A DNA stretch of 39,368 nt from DATGFB01 sp032160545 (GCA_032160545.1 JAVHVN010000170.1:1-39368), one strand, 5' to 3'; counted from the stretch's first letter, positions 22,998 through 32,026 are shown. Notes: a model not told the origin generated them from the letters alone. Made by a program: numbers and translations.

Positions 22998-24602
22998 TCA
23001 GTCCGCGGTCGGGCCCGGGCCTGACGGCTCGTCCACCACTGGTTCGGTGCGATCTCGTGAGTCGGGCGTACCGGCGGCGGTCGGCGCGGCACCGCCGCCA
23101 CGGGAGAGGTTCCCGCGCAGCATCGTTGCGGTGACCGCGGCGGCGGCGCAGAGGAACGGCACGGACGGCATCACGTACCGGTAGTCGAACTGCGCCGTGA
23201 AGTTCGGTACGACGAGCATCAGCATGCCGCCACCCCAGAGCAGCAGGACGATCATGCGGCGATCGTCTCGGGGGCGCCCGAAGCGCCGCGAGATCAACCC
23301 GTACGCACCGGCCAGGATGATCGGGATGAGCAGCGTCCCGGGCAGGAACCCGCCCCGCTGGTAAGCGATCATGATCCGCGCGAAAGGCTCCACCACCCGG
23401 GTCGTGGCTTTGCCGTGCTCGTACGACTGCACGTCCTGTCCCGCCGTACCGCCTGCGATGTACACCCGCCGCGATGGCTGCATGGGCGGGTGCAGCGAGA
23501 ACGTGTAGGCAGCCACGACGGGCGGATTGGGGAAGTTGGTTCGGTCCCAGCCGAAGGTCCGCACGAAGTCGCGTGTGCCGACGCGCAGGTACGCCAGCGG
23601 CTGGTGGATGATCGCCTGCTCAGCGAACTTCAGCGCGAGAGCATCGCGCTGCTTCGTGAACCGCGCCGCGGCGGGCTGCGGATCCGGTACGTGGTCGACG
23701 TTGTCCAACGGCGACGCATGCCAGATGAAGTTCGAGGACGGCGGTCGCTTGTCGGGCGGCAACGGCGAGCACAGGATCGCAAGGTCTGCCGGCGGGTGGA
23801 TCTTCGAGCACTCCGCGAAACTCATCACGCGCGAGTACAGGAACACACCGTCGGCATTGTTCAGCGCGTAGTTGCCGTTCTGGCTGTGAAACCACGTCGC
23901 GAACGCGATCAGAGGCGCGAGCGCCACGACGAGATACGCCGTCAGCGACCGCCAGTGCACCCGCCGAAGCAGCAGGTAGACGGCACACGCGATCAGCAAC
24001 GGCAGGCCGATGGTGCGCGTCAAGGTCGCGGCCGCGATCAGCAGCGCGGCGAGGCCGGCAAGTACCGGCGACGGCCGTGCGCGCCAGGCCAGCAGCGTGA
24101 TCGCGAGCGTGACGAGGAACGCGAACACCGTGTCGGACAGCATCAGGTGTTCGAGCTCGATCTGGTGCGCGTCGAGCAACTGCGGGACCGACGCGAGCGT
24201 CGCCGCCAGGCGGCCGACCTGCCAGTGCCGCATCAGCGCGTACATCAGCACCGCGACACCGAGGCCCATGAGGTGCTGCACCACGACCACCAGCTCGAAG
24301 CTGTGGAACGGCAACAGCAGCCGGAGGAACACGCTGTAGCCGATAGGACGAACCGGGTAGGCCTGGAATCGCAACGCGACGCCCAGATACTCGAACGCGT
24401 CGTTGAACCAGAGCACCGGACGGTAGCCGAGGATCGTGATCACCCTCAGCAGGGCGCCGGCCGCGAGAACGACGACGAACGCCCGTTCGCGCGCCACCAC
24501 CGCCGGTGCTGCCGCCGCCGAACGCCGAAGGCGGGACGTCCGGGTGCGCTCCCCCTCGGGAGGCGTGACCGCCTCGGCGGCCGGGGCCTGCGGCGCCGTC
24601 AT
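22998..24602 (-). CDS. GT-C-type membrane glycosyltransferase (GT39/ArnT/PMT-like)
   Basis: 534 residues with about ten to twelve hydrophobic helices and a large extracytoplasmic loop. A charged N-terminus precedes helix 1. The first loop LGYRPVLWFNDAFEYLGVALRF holds an acidic residue (D in NDAFEY) where GT-C enzymes have their catalytic Asp, and HLMLSDTVFAF holds a second (xxS-D) motif. Such enzymes use polyprenyl-phosphate sugars outside the membrane. It overlaps the GT2 gene upstream by 4 bp (ATGA). The GT2 enzyme probably makes the lipid-linked donor this protein uses on a cell-envelope glycan. The last ~50 residues are hydrophilic. Confidence 0.78.
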   Translation of the reverse strand: MTAPQAPAAEAVTPPEGERTRTSRLRRSAAAAPAVVARERAFVVVLAAGALLRVITILGYRPVLWFNDAFEYLGVALRFQAYPVRPIGYSVFLRLLLPFHSFELVVVVQHLMGLGVAVLMYALMRHWQVGRLAATLASVPQLLDAHQIELEHLMLSDTVFAFLVTLAITLLAWRARPSPVLAGLAALLIAAATLTRTIGLPLLIACAVYLLLRRVHWRSLTAYLVVALAPLIAFATWFHSQNGNYALNNADGVFLYSRVMSFAECSKIHPPADLAILCSPLPPDKRPPSSNFIWHASPLDNVDHVPDPQPAAARFTKQRDALALKFAEQAIIHQPLAYLRVGTRDFVRTFGWDRTNFPNPPVVAAYTFSLHPPMQPSRRVYIAGGTAGQDVQSYEHGKATTRVVEPFARIMIAYQRGGFLPGTLLIPIILAGAYGLISRRFGRPRDDRRMIVLLLWGGGMLMLVVPNFTAQFDYRYVMPSVPFLCAAAAVTATMLRGNLSRGGGAAPTAAGTPDSRDRTEPVVDEPSGPGPTAD

Positions 24603-25930
24603 GCCGGCTCGAACTGCGGGTCGCGTTCGGTGGCGTCGACGACGTCGAGGCGTGGCGTCCCGTGCTTGATGCCGAGGATGCTCGCGAAGAACGACCCGAA
24701 CGCCAACTGCACGCCGAGCACCATCGCGGTGATCGACGGAATGACGATCCGCAGCTCATGGCGCGGGCTGACGTTGCCGAATCCGGAACTGCGCCAGTTC
24801 CAGATCGACGCGAAGACGCCGACCACCCCGCCGACCAGCAGGACGGCGCTGATCAGCAGCCCGGTGGTGAGCCGGAATTGACGCGCCCGGGTAGTCCACC
24901 TGCCCCCCGGTAGGAAGCCTTCGGCGGAGGCATAGAGCTTGGTGAGCACGGCGAACAACACGGCCTGGAAACCGACGATGATCAGCCCGGCGGCGATGAC
25001 GAGCGTGTCGATGTCGAGGTTGAGCGAACCAATCTTGAGCCCGTTGACCGCGGCAGTCACCGCGGTGCCGATGCCGAAGCCGAGCAGCATCGCCACGAGG
25101 CCGGGGACGAGGAACAGCCAGCGAGGGCTGTACAGCAGGAAGAAACGCAGGTGCCGGAACCCGTCGCGCCAGGTGCGCAGGTGCGGCGCACGGCTGCGGC
25201 CGTCGGGGTAGAGCTTCGTCGGCACCTCGGTGATGTTCCAGCCGGCGAACGTCGCCTTGATGATCATCTCGCTGCAGAACTCGAAGCCGAGCGCCGCCAT
25301 CCCCAGCCCGTCGAACTTGTCTCGCCGGAAGCCGCGCAGCCCACAGTGGAAGTCGCCGACCTTGCTGCCGAACAAGACCTGCCCCATCTTGCTGAACATC
25401 GGGTTGCCGAAGTGTTGGTGCAACGGCGGCATGGCGCCGGGCTGGATACCGCCCTGGAACCGGTTGCCCATGACGAGGTCGGCGCCGTCACGCAGGCCGT
25501 CGAGGAAGTCGTCGAGGGCGAGGAAGTCGTAGCTGTCGTCGGCGTCGCCCATGATCACGTATCGGCCGCGCGCCGCGCTGATCCCGCCGTGCAGTGCCGC
25601 GCCGTTGCCCCGGCTGGGGACGAGCACGACCCGCGCACCCGCCTCGCGCGCCAGCCGGCGGCTGTTGTCGGTGCTGCCGTTGTCGGCGACGAGGACCTCA
25701 CCCCGGACGCCTCGGCGGGCGAGGAAGTCGCGTGCCTTCCCGACACAGGTGGCAACCGTCTCCGCCTCGTTGAGGCAGGGCATCAGGATCGTCAGCTCGA
25801 GTTCATCGGACGGTTCTGGCGCACCTGATCCGGGCGGATCAGGCAGCGTCCACGGCGAGCTGACCACGCCGGTCATAGTACGGGCGGCGGGGAATGCGGG
25901 GGTGCGCCCGGGCCGCGTGTTCGGCGACAT
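24599..25930 (-). CDS. GT2-family glycosyltransferase with membrane C-terminus
   Basis: 443 residues from ATG 25930; GTG 25948 and ATG 25876 are possible, and none has a clear ribosome site. The GT-A core starts LTILMPCLNEAETVATCVGKA, with the nucleotide-binding VLVADNGSTDNS and metal-binding MGDADDSYDF (D-x-D). The family hallmark GNRFQGGIQPGAMPPLHQHFGN follows. The C-terminal ~170 residues contain about four membrane helices. This is the DPM1/GtrB-like type that charges polyprenyl phosphate with a sugar from a nucleotide donor. It is coupled to the GT-C gene by a 4-bp overlap and forms a two-gene envelope-glycan operon. Confidence 0.88.
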   Translation of the reverse strand: MSPNTRPGRTPAFPAARTMTGVVSSPWTLPDPPGSGAPEPSDELELTILMPCLNEAETVATCVGKARDFLARRGVRGEVLVADNGSTDNSRRLAREAGARVVLVPSRGNGAALHGGISAARGRYVIMGDADDSYDFLALDDFLDGLRDGADLVMGNRFQGGIQPGAMPPLHQHFGNPMFSKMGQVLFGSKVGDFHCGLRGFRRDKFDGLGMAALGFEFCSEMIIKATFAGWNITEVPTKLYPDGRSRAPHLRTWRDGFRHLRFFLLYSPRWLFLVPGLVAMLLGFGIGTAVTAAVNGLKIGSLNLDIDTLVIAAGLIIVGFQAVLFAVLTKLYASAEGFLPGGRWTTRARQFRLTTGLLISAVLLVGGVVGVFASIWNWRSSGFGNVSPRHELRIVIPSITAMVLGVQLAFGSFFASILGIKHGTPRLDVVDATERDPQFEPA

Positions 25931-26039
25931 GCGGTCGGAACGCGGCACCTAACTCGATGCCACGGGCCGGGAGTCACGACCGGATGTGTCCAGCTGGAGC
26001 GGCGGCCACGCTATTTGGCATCAGATCGGTGCGGTCGCG

Positions 26040-26807
26040 TCAGTGGCTGACGTACTCGTCGTGCCGGCGCCACCAGAGGCCGGCCTCGTTGCGGCCGAGT
26101 GGCGCGCGGTCGAGCCACTGATACATGCCCCAGAGACCGTCGAGTCCCCGCTCGTACGCGGAGTAGGTGTGGTATACGACGCCATCCTCCAGCGTGAACG
26201 CGCTCATGCCCGGGCCTTCTCGCCGGTACGTCGGCCAGTCCGTTCCGACGCCTGAGGTGATCTCGGCGACGAAGGGGTTCTCCTCGCCGGTTTCCGGCAG
26301 CCGGAGGTCCACCGTGCGGAAGTTGTAGTCGACGGCTCCGGACTCCCACTCCTGCTTGGTGTGCGCCACTCCGAAGTCGTGGTTGAAGTCGCCGTCGAAC
26401 GAGGATGCCCAGGGGAAGCTCCAGCCCATGCGTCGCTTGTAGGTCTGCAGCTTCGGAAGTGGCGCGCGCGACACCGCAAAGAACGAGACGTCGTGATTGG
26501 CGAGATGGACGACGGAGCCGTTGAAGCCGTCCGCGATGGCCGAGCAGCTCGGGCACCCGGCGGTGTAGTCCGGCCCGAACATGAAGTGATAGATGAGCAG
26601 CTGCGAACGTCCACCGAACAGATCAGCGAGGGGCGCGGTGCCGGCGTCGGTCTCGAAGCGGTACTGCTTGTCGATGCGAACCCACGGCAGTTCCTGGCGC
26701 TGCCGTGCCAGTTCGTCGCTGCGTCGGGTCAGCGCCTTCTCGGCCTCGAGCAGCTCCAACCGGGCTGCCAGCCACTCTTCGCGCGTTCCGGTCTTGTGAT
26801 CGGTCAT
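26040..26807 (-). CDS. DUF899 family thioredoxin-fold-like protein
   Basis: 255 residues. Family text is clear: EEWLAARLELLEAEKALTRRSDELARQRQELPWV at the start, LLIYHFMFGPDYTAGCPSCS (C-x-x-C) and NHDVSFFAVSRAPLPKLQ in the middle, and VYHTYSAYERGLDGLWGMYQWLDRAP near the end. The fold resembles peroxiredoxin/thioredoxin, with the CPSC pair as a possible redox centre; function is unproven. AAGGAG lies 5 bp before ATG 26807. It is the last gene of the SRPBCC-ArsR-DUF2182-DUF899 operon, 28 bp after its neighbour. Confidence 0.92.
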   Translation of the reverse strand: MTDHKTGTREEWLAARLELLEAEKALTRRSDELARQRQELPWVRIDKQYRFETDAGTAPLADLFGGRSQLLIYHFMFGPDYTAGCPSCSAIADGFNGSVVHLANHDVSFFAVSRAPLPKLQTYKRRMGWSFPWASSFDGDFNHDFGVAHTKQEWESGAVDYNFRTVDLRLPETGEENPFVAEITSGVGTDWPTYRREGPGMSAFTLEDGVVYHTYSAYERGLDGLWGMYQWLDRAPLGRNEAGLWWRRHDEYVSH

Positions 26808-26835
26808 CGTTTCTCCTTCACGTGGTTGCGACTGC

Positions 26836-27519
26836 TTACATCGAGGGCATGAGGCCGGGAACGGATGAGGGCGCGACGATGATCAAGGCTCCGAGTCCGA
26901 CCATGGCCAGCGCCAGCGACACATCGAGCACGGCTTTCGCGGGCATGAGCTTCTGGGCCACGGTGAGGACGGCGATGATGCCCATCCAGGCGATGCTCAT
27001 GACGCCTAGCGCCACCAGGATCAGCATCAGTCCGATGCTCGAGCCGACGCAGTAGATCCCGAACTCGAAACCGGAGCCGACGCTGTCCCTGCAGCGCCGG
27101 CGGAATCGCTGCTTCACGGGCGTCAACTCGTAGACACCGGCCGCGATCGCAACCGCGCCTGCGGTCACAGAGCCGTGCGGCCGGTACACCGCGTACACGG
27201 CGAGACCCACGAGTGTCCACACGGCGAGGTACGACCCGACGAACAGCGGCACGGCGCGCACCTGCCCGCTGGCCTGAGCGCGTCTGACGGCGGCCGCGGC
27301 CGCGCCGGGCAGCATCATCGCCGCCATCATCGACACCCACAGGACGAGAAAGAACCCGAACGAATCGAGCCGGGTCGCCACGCCCATGTCCATCCCGCTC
27401 ATCTGCCGAGCCGCGACAACCCAGGACGCGGCCGCGAGCCCGAGCGTCACGATCAGAGCGGCCGGCCCGGTGCCCCGATCCGACCCGGTCACCCGAACTG
27501 CGCTGTCTGTGATGTGCAT
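26836..27519 (-). CDS. DUF2182 integral membrane protein
   Basis: 227 residues with about six membrane helices. Hallmarks are LWVSMMAAMMLPGAAA in the second helix and YCVGSSIGLMLILVALGVMSIAWM in the fourth; the family is described as a predicted metal-binding membrane protein because of its Met-rich and Cys-containing helices. Function is unknown. AAAGGAGG is placed 5 bp before ATG 27519. It follows the ArsR gene by 26 bp and precedes DUF899 by 28 bp. Placement behind an ArsR regulator hints at a metal, redox or small-molecule response. Confidence 0.88.
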   Translation of the reverse strand: MHITDSAVRVTGSDRGTGPAALIVTLGLAAASWVVAARQMSGMDMGVATRLDSFGFFLVLWVSMMAAMMLPGAAAAAVRRAQASGQVRAVPLFVGSYLAVWTLVGLAVYAVYRPHGSVTAGAVAIAAGVYELTPVKQRFRRRCRDSVGSGFEFGIYCVGSSIGLMLILVALGVMSIAWMGIIAVLTVAQKLMPAKAVLDVSLALAMVGLGALIIVAPSSVPGLMPSM

Positions 27520-27545
27520 GCCGTCCTCCTTTCCGCTGGTGACGC

Positions 27546-27884
27546 CTAGCTAGTCGGGGGCGTCTCGGCAAGTGCCTTGATCGCGGCGAGTCGGGCATCC
27601 CACTGGGTCGCGACGTGGTTCATCCAGCTCGCCGCGGCGGTGAGGGGCTCGACGTGCACGGTGTAGCGGCGTTCGCGTCCGGCCCGCGCACTCGTGACGA
27701 GGTCGACGCTCTCGAGCACCGCGAGGTGTTGCGCGACTGCCTGCCGGGTCACCGGAAGCTCGGCGGCCAGCGCGGTCGCGGTGGCGACGCCGTGGGTGCC
27801 GAGGTGTTCGAGAAGCAGACGACGGTTCGGCTCGGCGAGGGCGGCGAACAGTTCGTCAGCGTGATCGAGAACGGCGGTCGTCAC
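27546..27884 (-). CDS. ArsR-family winged-helix regulator
   Basis: 112 residues. The winged helix reads LFAALAEPNRRLLLEHLGTHGVATATALAAELPVTRQAVAQHLAVLE, then a wing VTSARAGRERRYTVHVEPL. No ArsR metal-binding cysteines (ELCVCDL-type) are present. This is the HTH_20/SdpR-like form usually found beside AHSA1/SRPBCC genes. Its start overlaps the SRPBCC stop by 4 bp. It probably represses its own operon through the palindromes at 28360-28383 and 28398-28413. The inducer is unknown and may be bound by the SRPBCC protein rather than by ArsR itself. Confidence 0.93.
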   Translation of the reverse strand: MTTAVLDHADELFAALAEPNRRLLLEHLGTHGVATATALAAELPVTRQAVAQHLAVLESVDLVTSARAGRERRYTVHVEPLTAAASWMNHVATQWDARLAAIKALAETPPTS

Positions 27885-28336
27885 GCTGCGCCTTGCTCGA
27901 CATAGTCGGCGATGTTGCGAATGACCTCGGTCCAGCCGCGGCTGTGGCTCTCGTACGAGGCAAAGGCCTCGCGGTCGGCCGGGATCGTGAGTGAGGCGAA
28001 CCCGCTCTCGCAGACGGTCAGGCGCGTCACTTCTCCTTCGGCGGCCACGTGGAACTCGACCAGGGTCGAGTTGGTCTCGTCGGCGAGCACGTCCGGGTAG
28101 GCACTGGCCCAGCGGTAGGCGAAGTAGTGCGGTGGATCGACCTTGACGACGCGGGCCAGATATCGCTCGCCGTCCCCGGGTTCGAGCACCATCACCCCGT
28201 CGGGCCGCAGATCAACCGCCGCGGGAGTACCGGATCCGAACCAGTGGCCGATGTGTTCCGGCTTGGTCAGGATGTCCCACACGCGCTCGGTCGTCGCGGC
28301 GATGCGGACGGTCCGTTCGACACGATCTTGTTCCAT
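27881..28336 (-). CDS. SRPBCC/AHSA1-family protein
   Basis: 151 residues from ATG 28336, chosen because GAGGGGA lies just upstream and the family begins VERTVRIAATTERVWDILTKPEHIGHWFGSG. The frame is open 24 codons further, but that stretch runs into the palindromic operator. Further AHSA1 features: strands YLARVVKVDPPHYFAYRWAS, LVEFHVAAEGEVTRLTVCESGF, and the final helix RGWTEVIRNIADYVEQ. The fold has a hydrophobic ligand cavity; many members sit with ArsR regulators in an ArsR-AHSA1 pair. It leads the four-gene operon. Confidence 0.93.
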   Translation of the reverse strand: MEQDRVERTVRIAATTERVWDILTKPEHIGHWFGSGTPAAVDLRPDGVMVLEPGDGERYLARVVKVDPPHYFAYRWASAYPDVLADETNSTLVEFHVAAEGEVTRLTVCESGFASLTIPADREAFASYESHSRGWTEVIRNIADYVEQGAA

Positions 28337-28359
28337 GTTCGGTCCCCTCGGTGTCAACA

Positions 28360-28383
28360 ATGTGCAAGTAGACACTTGCACAT
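28360..28383 (-). promoter_or_regulatory. Strong palindromic operator, site 1 (ArsR-type)
   Basis: ATGTGCAAGT (28360-28369) and ACTTGCACAT (28374-28383) are perfect 10-bp arms around AGAC, ending 24 bp upstream of the SRPBCC ATG. A second copy of its core follows 34 bp away. Position, symmetry and duplication make it the likely binding site of the operon's own ArsR protein. Confidence 0.7.
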
Positions 28384-28397
28384 GGCACCCTCGTCGC

Positions 28398-28413
28398 GCA
28401 AGTCTCAACTTGC
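28398..28413 (-). promoter_or_regulatory. Palindromic operator, site 2
   Basis: GCAAGT-CTCA-ACTTGC (arms of 6, spacer 4) repeats the core of site 1 with a different spacer. Centre-to-centre distance to site 1 is 34 bp, about three helical turns, so two dimers would bind the same face of the DNA. Confidence 0.6.
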
Positions 28414-28491
28414 ACGTAGCGGACCGCTAGCGTGGAATCCCAGCGGGGTCCGGTGTCGAACCGGATCGCTGATCAGCGTCCGGCGTGCGAG

Positions 28492-29487
28492 CTAGTCGAG
28501 AGTCCGCGGAAGGCCGAGATGCGCAGCGAGCGTCGTCTCGAAATGCGTGAGCTCGCTGATCCGGTCGCCGGCAATGGCGAGCACGAGGACGCCGGTGACG
28601 TGCAGGACACCGGTGACGGCGTCGCGGCGGTACTCGCCCCAGGCGGGCTGGCCGTTTGCGCGCACGGGCACCAGCCGGTCGATCTGCCGCGAGTGGTCAC
28701 GGATCGCGGTGAAGAAGCGGTGCACCGCTTCGGCCCCGCGGTACTCGAACGGTAGCGGCGGCATCCGAACCCACGCGTCGTCGGTCATCAGCGCGACGAG
28801 CCCGTCGATGTCGCCTGCCGTGAACGCTGCGACGAAGCGGTCGAGCAGCGCGCGTTCCTCCGGCCCGCCCGGTGGGGGTGGGGGCGAACCGGGCCGGTTC
28901 GCCGTATCGATCGTGGCCCGTGCGCGCTTGAGCGCGCTGGTAACGGCGTCCTCGGTGAGTCCGAGCAGCTCTGCGGTCTCGCCAGCCCGGTATCCGAGCA
29001 CGTCGCGCAGCAGCAGCACCGCGCGCTGGTTCGGGGGCAGCAGTTGGACGGCGGTGACGAACGCGAGCGAGATTGACTCTCGCGATTCGTAGCGGGCCTC
29101 GGGTCCGGGCGCTTGATCGACCAGCCCCTCGAGCAAGGCATCGGGGTAGGGCTGCAGCCACAGCACTTCACCCAGGCGGGTCGGCTCCGGCGCCGGCACC
29201 GGGAGCGGCGCCGCGGCGACCGGCCGGCGTCCGGAGGAGCGCAGCTGGTTGAGGCACCGGTTCGTGGCGATGCGGTAGAGCCAGGTCCGGACCGAGGAGC
29301 GCCCCTCGAAGCCCTCGAGCCCGACCCACGCCGCCAGCAACGTCTCCTGCAGCGCGTCCTCGGCGTCCTGCAGTGACCCGAGCATCCGGTAGCAGTGCAC
29401 CTGCAGTTCGCCACGGTGCGCGGCTACGAGAGCAGCGAATGCATCCCGATCACCCGCACGCGCCCGCTGAAGCAGTTCTGCCGACAT
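28492..29487 (-). CDS. sigG: ECF sigma factor, SigG-like, with SnoaL-type C-terminal domain
   Basis: 331 residues from ATG 29487, where GGGGG stands 6-7 bp upstream; the open frame to 29823 is unrelated text. Region 2 reads ELQVHCYRMLGSLQDAEDALQETLLAAW then RSSVRTWLYRIATNRCLN. Region 4 reads SLAFVTAVQLLPPNQRAVLLLRD then LTEDAVTSALKRARATI. These match the SigG-type (TIGR02960) group. The last ~130 residues form a SnoaL/NTF2-like domain (LLDRFVAAFTAGDIDGLVALM, then ELTHFETTLAAHLGLP) that in such sigma factors modulates activity instead of a separate anti-sigma. No anti-sigma gene is adjacent. It is divergent from the DHA2 exporter. Confidence 0.9.
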   Translation of the reverse strand: MSAELLQRARAGDRDAFAALVAAHRGELQVHCYRMLGSLQDAEDALQETLLAAWVGLEGFEGRSSVRTWLYRIATNRCLNQLRSSGRRPVAAAPLPVPAPEPTRLGEVLWLQPYPDALLEGLVDQAPGPEARYESRESISLAFVTAVQLLPPNQRAVLLLRDVLGYRAGETAELLGLTEDAVTSALKRARATIDTANRPGSPPPPPGGPEERALLDRFVAAFTAGDIDGLVALMTDDAWVRMPPLPFEYRGAEAVHRFFTAIRDHSRQIDRLVPVRANGQPAWGEYRRDAVTGVLHVTGVLVLAIAGDRISELTHFETTLAAHLGLPRTLD

Positions 29488-29668
29488 CGGCCACCCCCAT
29501 CCACACCCTCTCTCTGAGTACTGACACCGGCGGGCACCGGAACTGGTCGCTGTCGGTGCGCTCAGTTTCGGCGGCTGTCCGTGTCTACCTCTCTGAACGC
29601 CTTCGGACGCGACGTAGGCGAGGCCCATAGACGTCCGCGAGTTGCGGACGGAACGGAGAACACCCGAA

Positions 29669-31144
29669 ATGTCAACGTCACGAGCCACCGACAGTGCGTC
29701 ACCCGCTCCGGCGAACAGGACGTGGACGCTTGTCCTCGCCTCGCTCGGCGTGTTCATGACCGCGCTGGACACACTGGTCGTCGCGAACTCACTACCGGCC
29801 CTGCGCCAGAGCCTGCATGCCAATCTCGGTGATCTGGAGTGGACGGTGAACGCCTACAACCTGGCGTTCGCGGTCGCGTTGCTGACGGGAGCTGCCCTCG
29901 GCGACCGGTACGGACGCAAGCGGATCTTCTGGATCGGGCTGCTCGGGTTCACCGCGGCCTCGGCCGCGGCGGCCTTGTCGCCGAGCGTCGGAGCTCTCAT
30001 CGCCGCCCGCGGCGTGCAGGGCGCGGCCGCCGCGGCCATCATGCCGATGACGCTCACCCTGATCAGTGAGGCATTTCCGGCTGAGAAGCGCGGCGCCGCA
30101 ATCGGCTTGTGGGGCGGCATCACCGGGTTGGCGGTGGCACTGGGCCCGGTGGTGGGCGGTGCGATCGTCGGCGGTATCAGCTGGCACTGGATCTTCTGGC
30201 TCAACGTCCCGGTCGGTCTCGCCCTGATTCCGCTGTCCATCTCCCGCCTCACCGAAAGCTTCGGTCCGCGCTCACACCTCGACATCGTCGGGCTGCTCCT
30301 CGCGGGCGCCGGATTCTTCGGCATCACCTGGGGCTTGGTCCGTGCCAACCGCATCGGCTGGGGTAGCGCCGAGACTCTTGCCGCTCTCGTGCTGGGTGGC
30401 GTCCTGGTCGCGGCTTTCCTGATGTGGGAACGGCGAACCGCGACGCCCATGGTGTCGCCCGAGCTGTTCCGTTCCCGCGCCTTCAACGCCGCGAACGGGG
30501 TGAGCTTCTTCATGTTCGCCTCGCTCTTCGGCGTGCTGTTCCTGATGATGCAGTTCCTGCAGACCGCACTCGGATACTCCGCCCTCCAGGCGGGGCTGCG
30601 CACGCTGCCGTGGACCGGCGCGCCGATGGTGGTCGCTCCGATCGCGGGCGCCCTGGCGGACCGGTTCGGAGGCAAGCCGTTCATGCTCGCCGGGCTGACC
30701 CTGCAAGCCGCCGGACTCGGCTGGATTGCCGCCATCGCCAAGCCCGGAATGAGCTACACCTGGCTCGCCGTGGCCCTGGGTGTTGCGGGTGTCGGGATCT
30801 CGCTGTGCTTCCCGACCGTCGCCAACGCCGTCGTCGGATCCGTCCCGAGCTCAGAGATGGGTATCGCATCCGGCACCAACAGCGCGCTGCGCGAGATCGG
30901 CGGCGTCTTCGGTATCGCGATCCTGGCCGCCGTCTTCGTACACCCCGGCGTCTACACGTCCCCGAGCACGTTCATCGAGCACTTCAAGGACGCGGTGTGG
31001 GTGGGGGCGGCGTTCTCGGCGACCGGCATCATCGCCGCGGCTCTCCTTCCCCGCGGACCGCGCGTCGCACCCGGGCGGCCACAGTCTGCCGACGACACCG
31101 ATCTCGTCATCGCCGGCGCTGCCGCCGCCACGCCGGTCGCATAA
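29669..31144 (+). CDS. DHA2-family MFS exporter
   Basis: 491 residues from ATG 29669, with GGAG (29655-29658) upstream; an earlier in-frame GTG at 29642 lacks support. About 14 helices. Motif D1 appears as GVFMTALDTLVVANSLPAL, motif A as GAALGDRYGRKRIFWIGL, and motif C-like residues in GGITGLAVALGPVVGGAIVGG. It probably exports a hydrophobic drug-like compound. It shares a 181-bp divergent promoter region with the SigG-like factor and runs in the same direction as the SDR and MDR genes, 103 bp and further downstream. Confidence 0.93.
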   Translation: MSTSRATDSASPAPANRTWTLVLASLGVFMTALDTLVVANSLPALRQSLHANLGDLEWTVNAYNLAFAVALLTGAALGDRYGRKRIFWIGLLGFTAASAAAALSPSVGALIAARGVQGAAAAAIMPMTLTLISEAFPAEKRGAAIGLWGGITGLAVALGPVVGGAIVGGISWHWIFWLNVPVGLALIPLSISRLTESFGPRSHLDIVGLLLAGAGFFGITWGLVRANRIGWGSAETLAALVLGGVLVAAFLMWERRTATPMVSPELFRSRAFNAANGVSFFMFASLFGVLFLMMQFLQTALGYSALQAGLRTLPWTGAPMVVAPIAGALADRFGGKPFMLAGLTLQAAGLGWIAAIAKPGMSYTWLAVALGVAGVGISLCFPTVANAVVGSVPSSEMGIASGTNSALREIGGVFGIAILAAVFVHPGVYTSPSTFIEHFKDAVWVGAAFSATGIIAAALLPRGPRVAPGRPQSADDTDLVIAGAAAATPVA

Positions 31145-31247
31145 GCGTCCGCGAACGCGGTTTCGCCGGTGCAGATGAATTTTCACCGCTACTGCCCGAC
31201 CGGGCTTCCGCGCTCTGCGGATGGTCCGTACCCATGAGGAGAGCGCA

Positions 31248-31973
31248 ATGACAATCGCAGGCAAAGCAGTTCTGGTGACCGGCGCCAATCGCGGCATAGG
31301 GCAGGCGTTGGTCGAGGAAGCACTGAAAAGAGGGGCGAAGCGGGTCTACGCCGGAACGCGGCAACCGATCGCGCATCCCGACGAGCGAGTCACGCCTCTG
31401 AGCCTGGACGTGACCGACGCTGGGCAGATCCAGATTGCAGTCAAGGCAGTCGAGTCGCTCGACGTTCTGATCAACAACGCCGGCGTGGCGCTCTACGACG
31501 ACCTCAGCGACCAGGCCACGATCGAACAGCACCTGGCCGTCAACCTCTTCGGCACCCATGCTGTCACCCAGGCGTTCCTGCCCTTGCTGACGCGTTCTCA
31601 CGGAGCGATCGTCAACTCGCTGTCCATCACGGCCTTTGCGCCGTTGCCGATGATCCCGGCCTACTCGCTGTCCAAGGCAGCTACGTTCTCGATGTCTCAA
31701 TCACTGCGCGCACTGCTGGCCGACCGAGGCGTACGCGTCCATGCCGTCCTGACCGGACCGGTGGACACCGACATGTCCAGAGGCCTCGACATACCGAAGG
31801 CGTCACCCGAGTCCGTTGCCCGGGCCATCTTCGACGGAGTCGACAACGGCGAGGAAGAGATCTTCCCCGATCCCATGTCGCGAACGATGGCGGACAGCTG
31901 GCGCGACGGCGCGGCCAAAGCACTCGAGCGCGACAACGCCACGTTCGTCGCCGCCCAACCCGTCACCTCATGA
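31248..31973 (+). CDS. Short-chain dehydrogenase/reductase
   Basis: 241 residues from ATG 31248, preceded by GAGGAGAG (31236-31242). Motifs: TGANRGIG dinucleotide loop near residue 11, NNAG, N in AVNLFGTH, S in NSLSITAF, and catalytic YSLSK. All members of the SDR tetrad are present. The compact length matches classical SDRs that reduce small carbonyls. Substrate unknown. It is placed between an MFS exporter and a quinone-reductase-like enzyme on the same strand, an arrangement seen in detoxification clusters. Confidence 0.92.
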   Translation: MTIAGKAVLVTGANRGIGQALVEEALKRGAKRVYAGTRQPIAHPDERVTPLSLDVTDAGQIQIAVKAVESLDVLINNAGVALYDDLSDQATIEQHLAVNLFGTHAVTQAFLPLLTRSHGAIVNSLSITAFAPLPMIPAYSLSKAATFSMSQSLRALLADRGVRVHAVLTGPVDTDMSRGLDIPKASPESVARAIFDGVDNGEEEIFPDPMSRTMADSWRDGAAKALERDNATFVAAQPVTS

Positions 31974-32026
31974 GTGACCTGTCCGGCAGGTTGACATGAC
32001 GACGTCCACTTCTTGGAAGGCTCACC

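Noticed and set aside
23415..24881. Plus-strand 488-codon frame opposite the GT-C gene
   Set aside because: Arg/Gln/Asp-rich shadow of the membrane glycosyltransferase with no motif.
29488..29823. Upstream extension of the SigG-like sigma factor
   Set aside because: Runs across the divergent promoter and into the MFS gene; a G-rich ribosome site fixes the start at 29487.
31149..31164. CCGC-GAAC-GCGG followed by TTT just after the MFS stop, as a terminator
   Set aside because: The stem is only four base pairs with three T residues, too weak to call in this GC context, and the downstream SDR gene may be cotranscribed.
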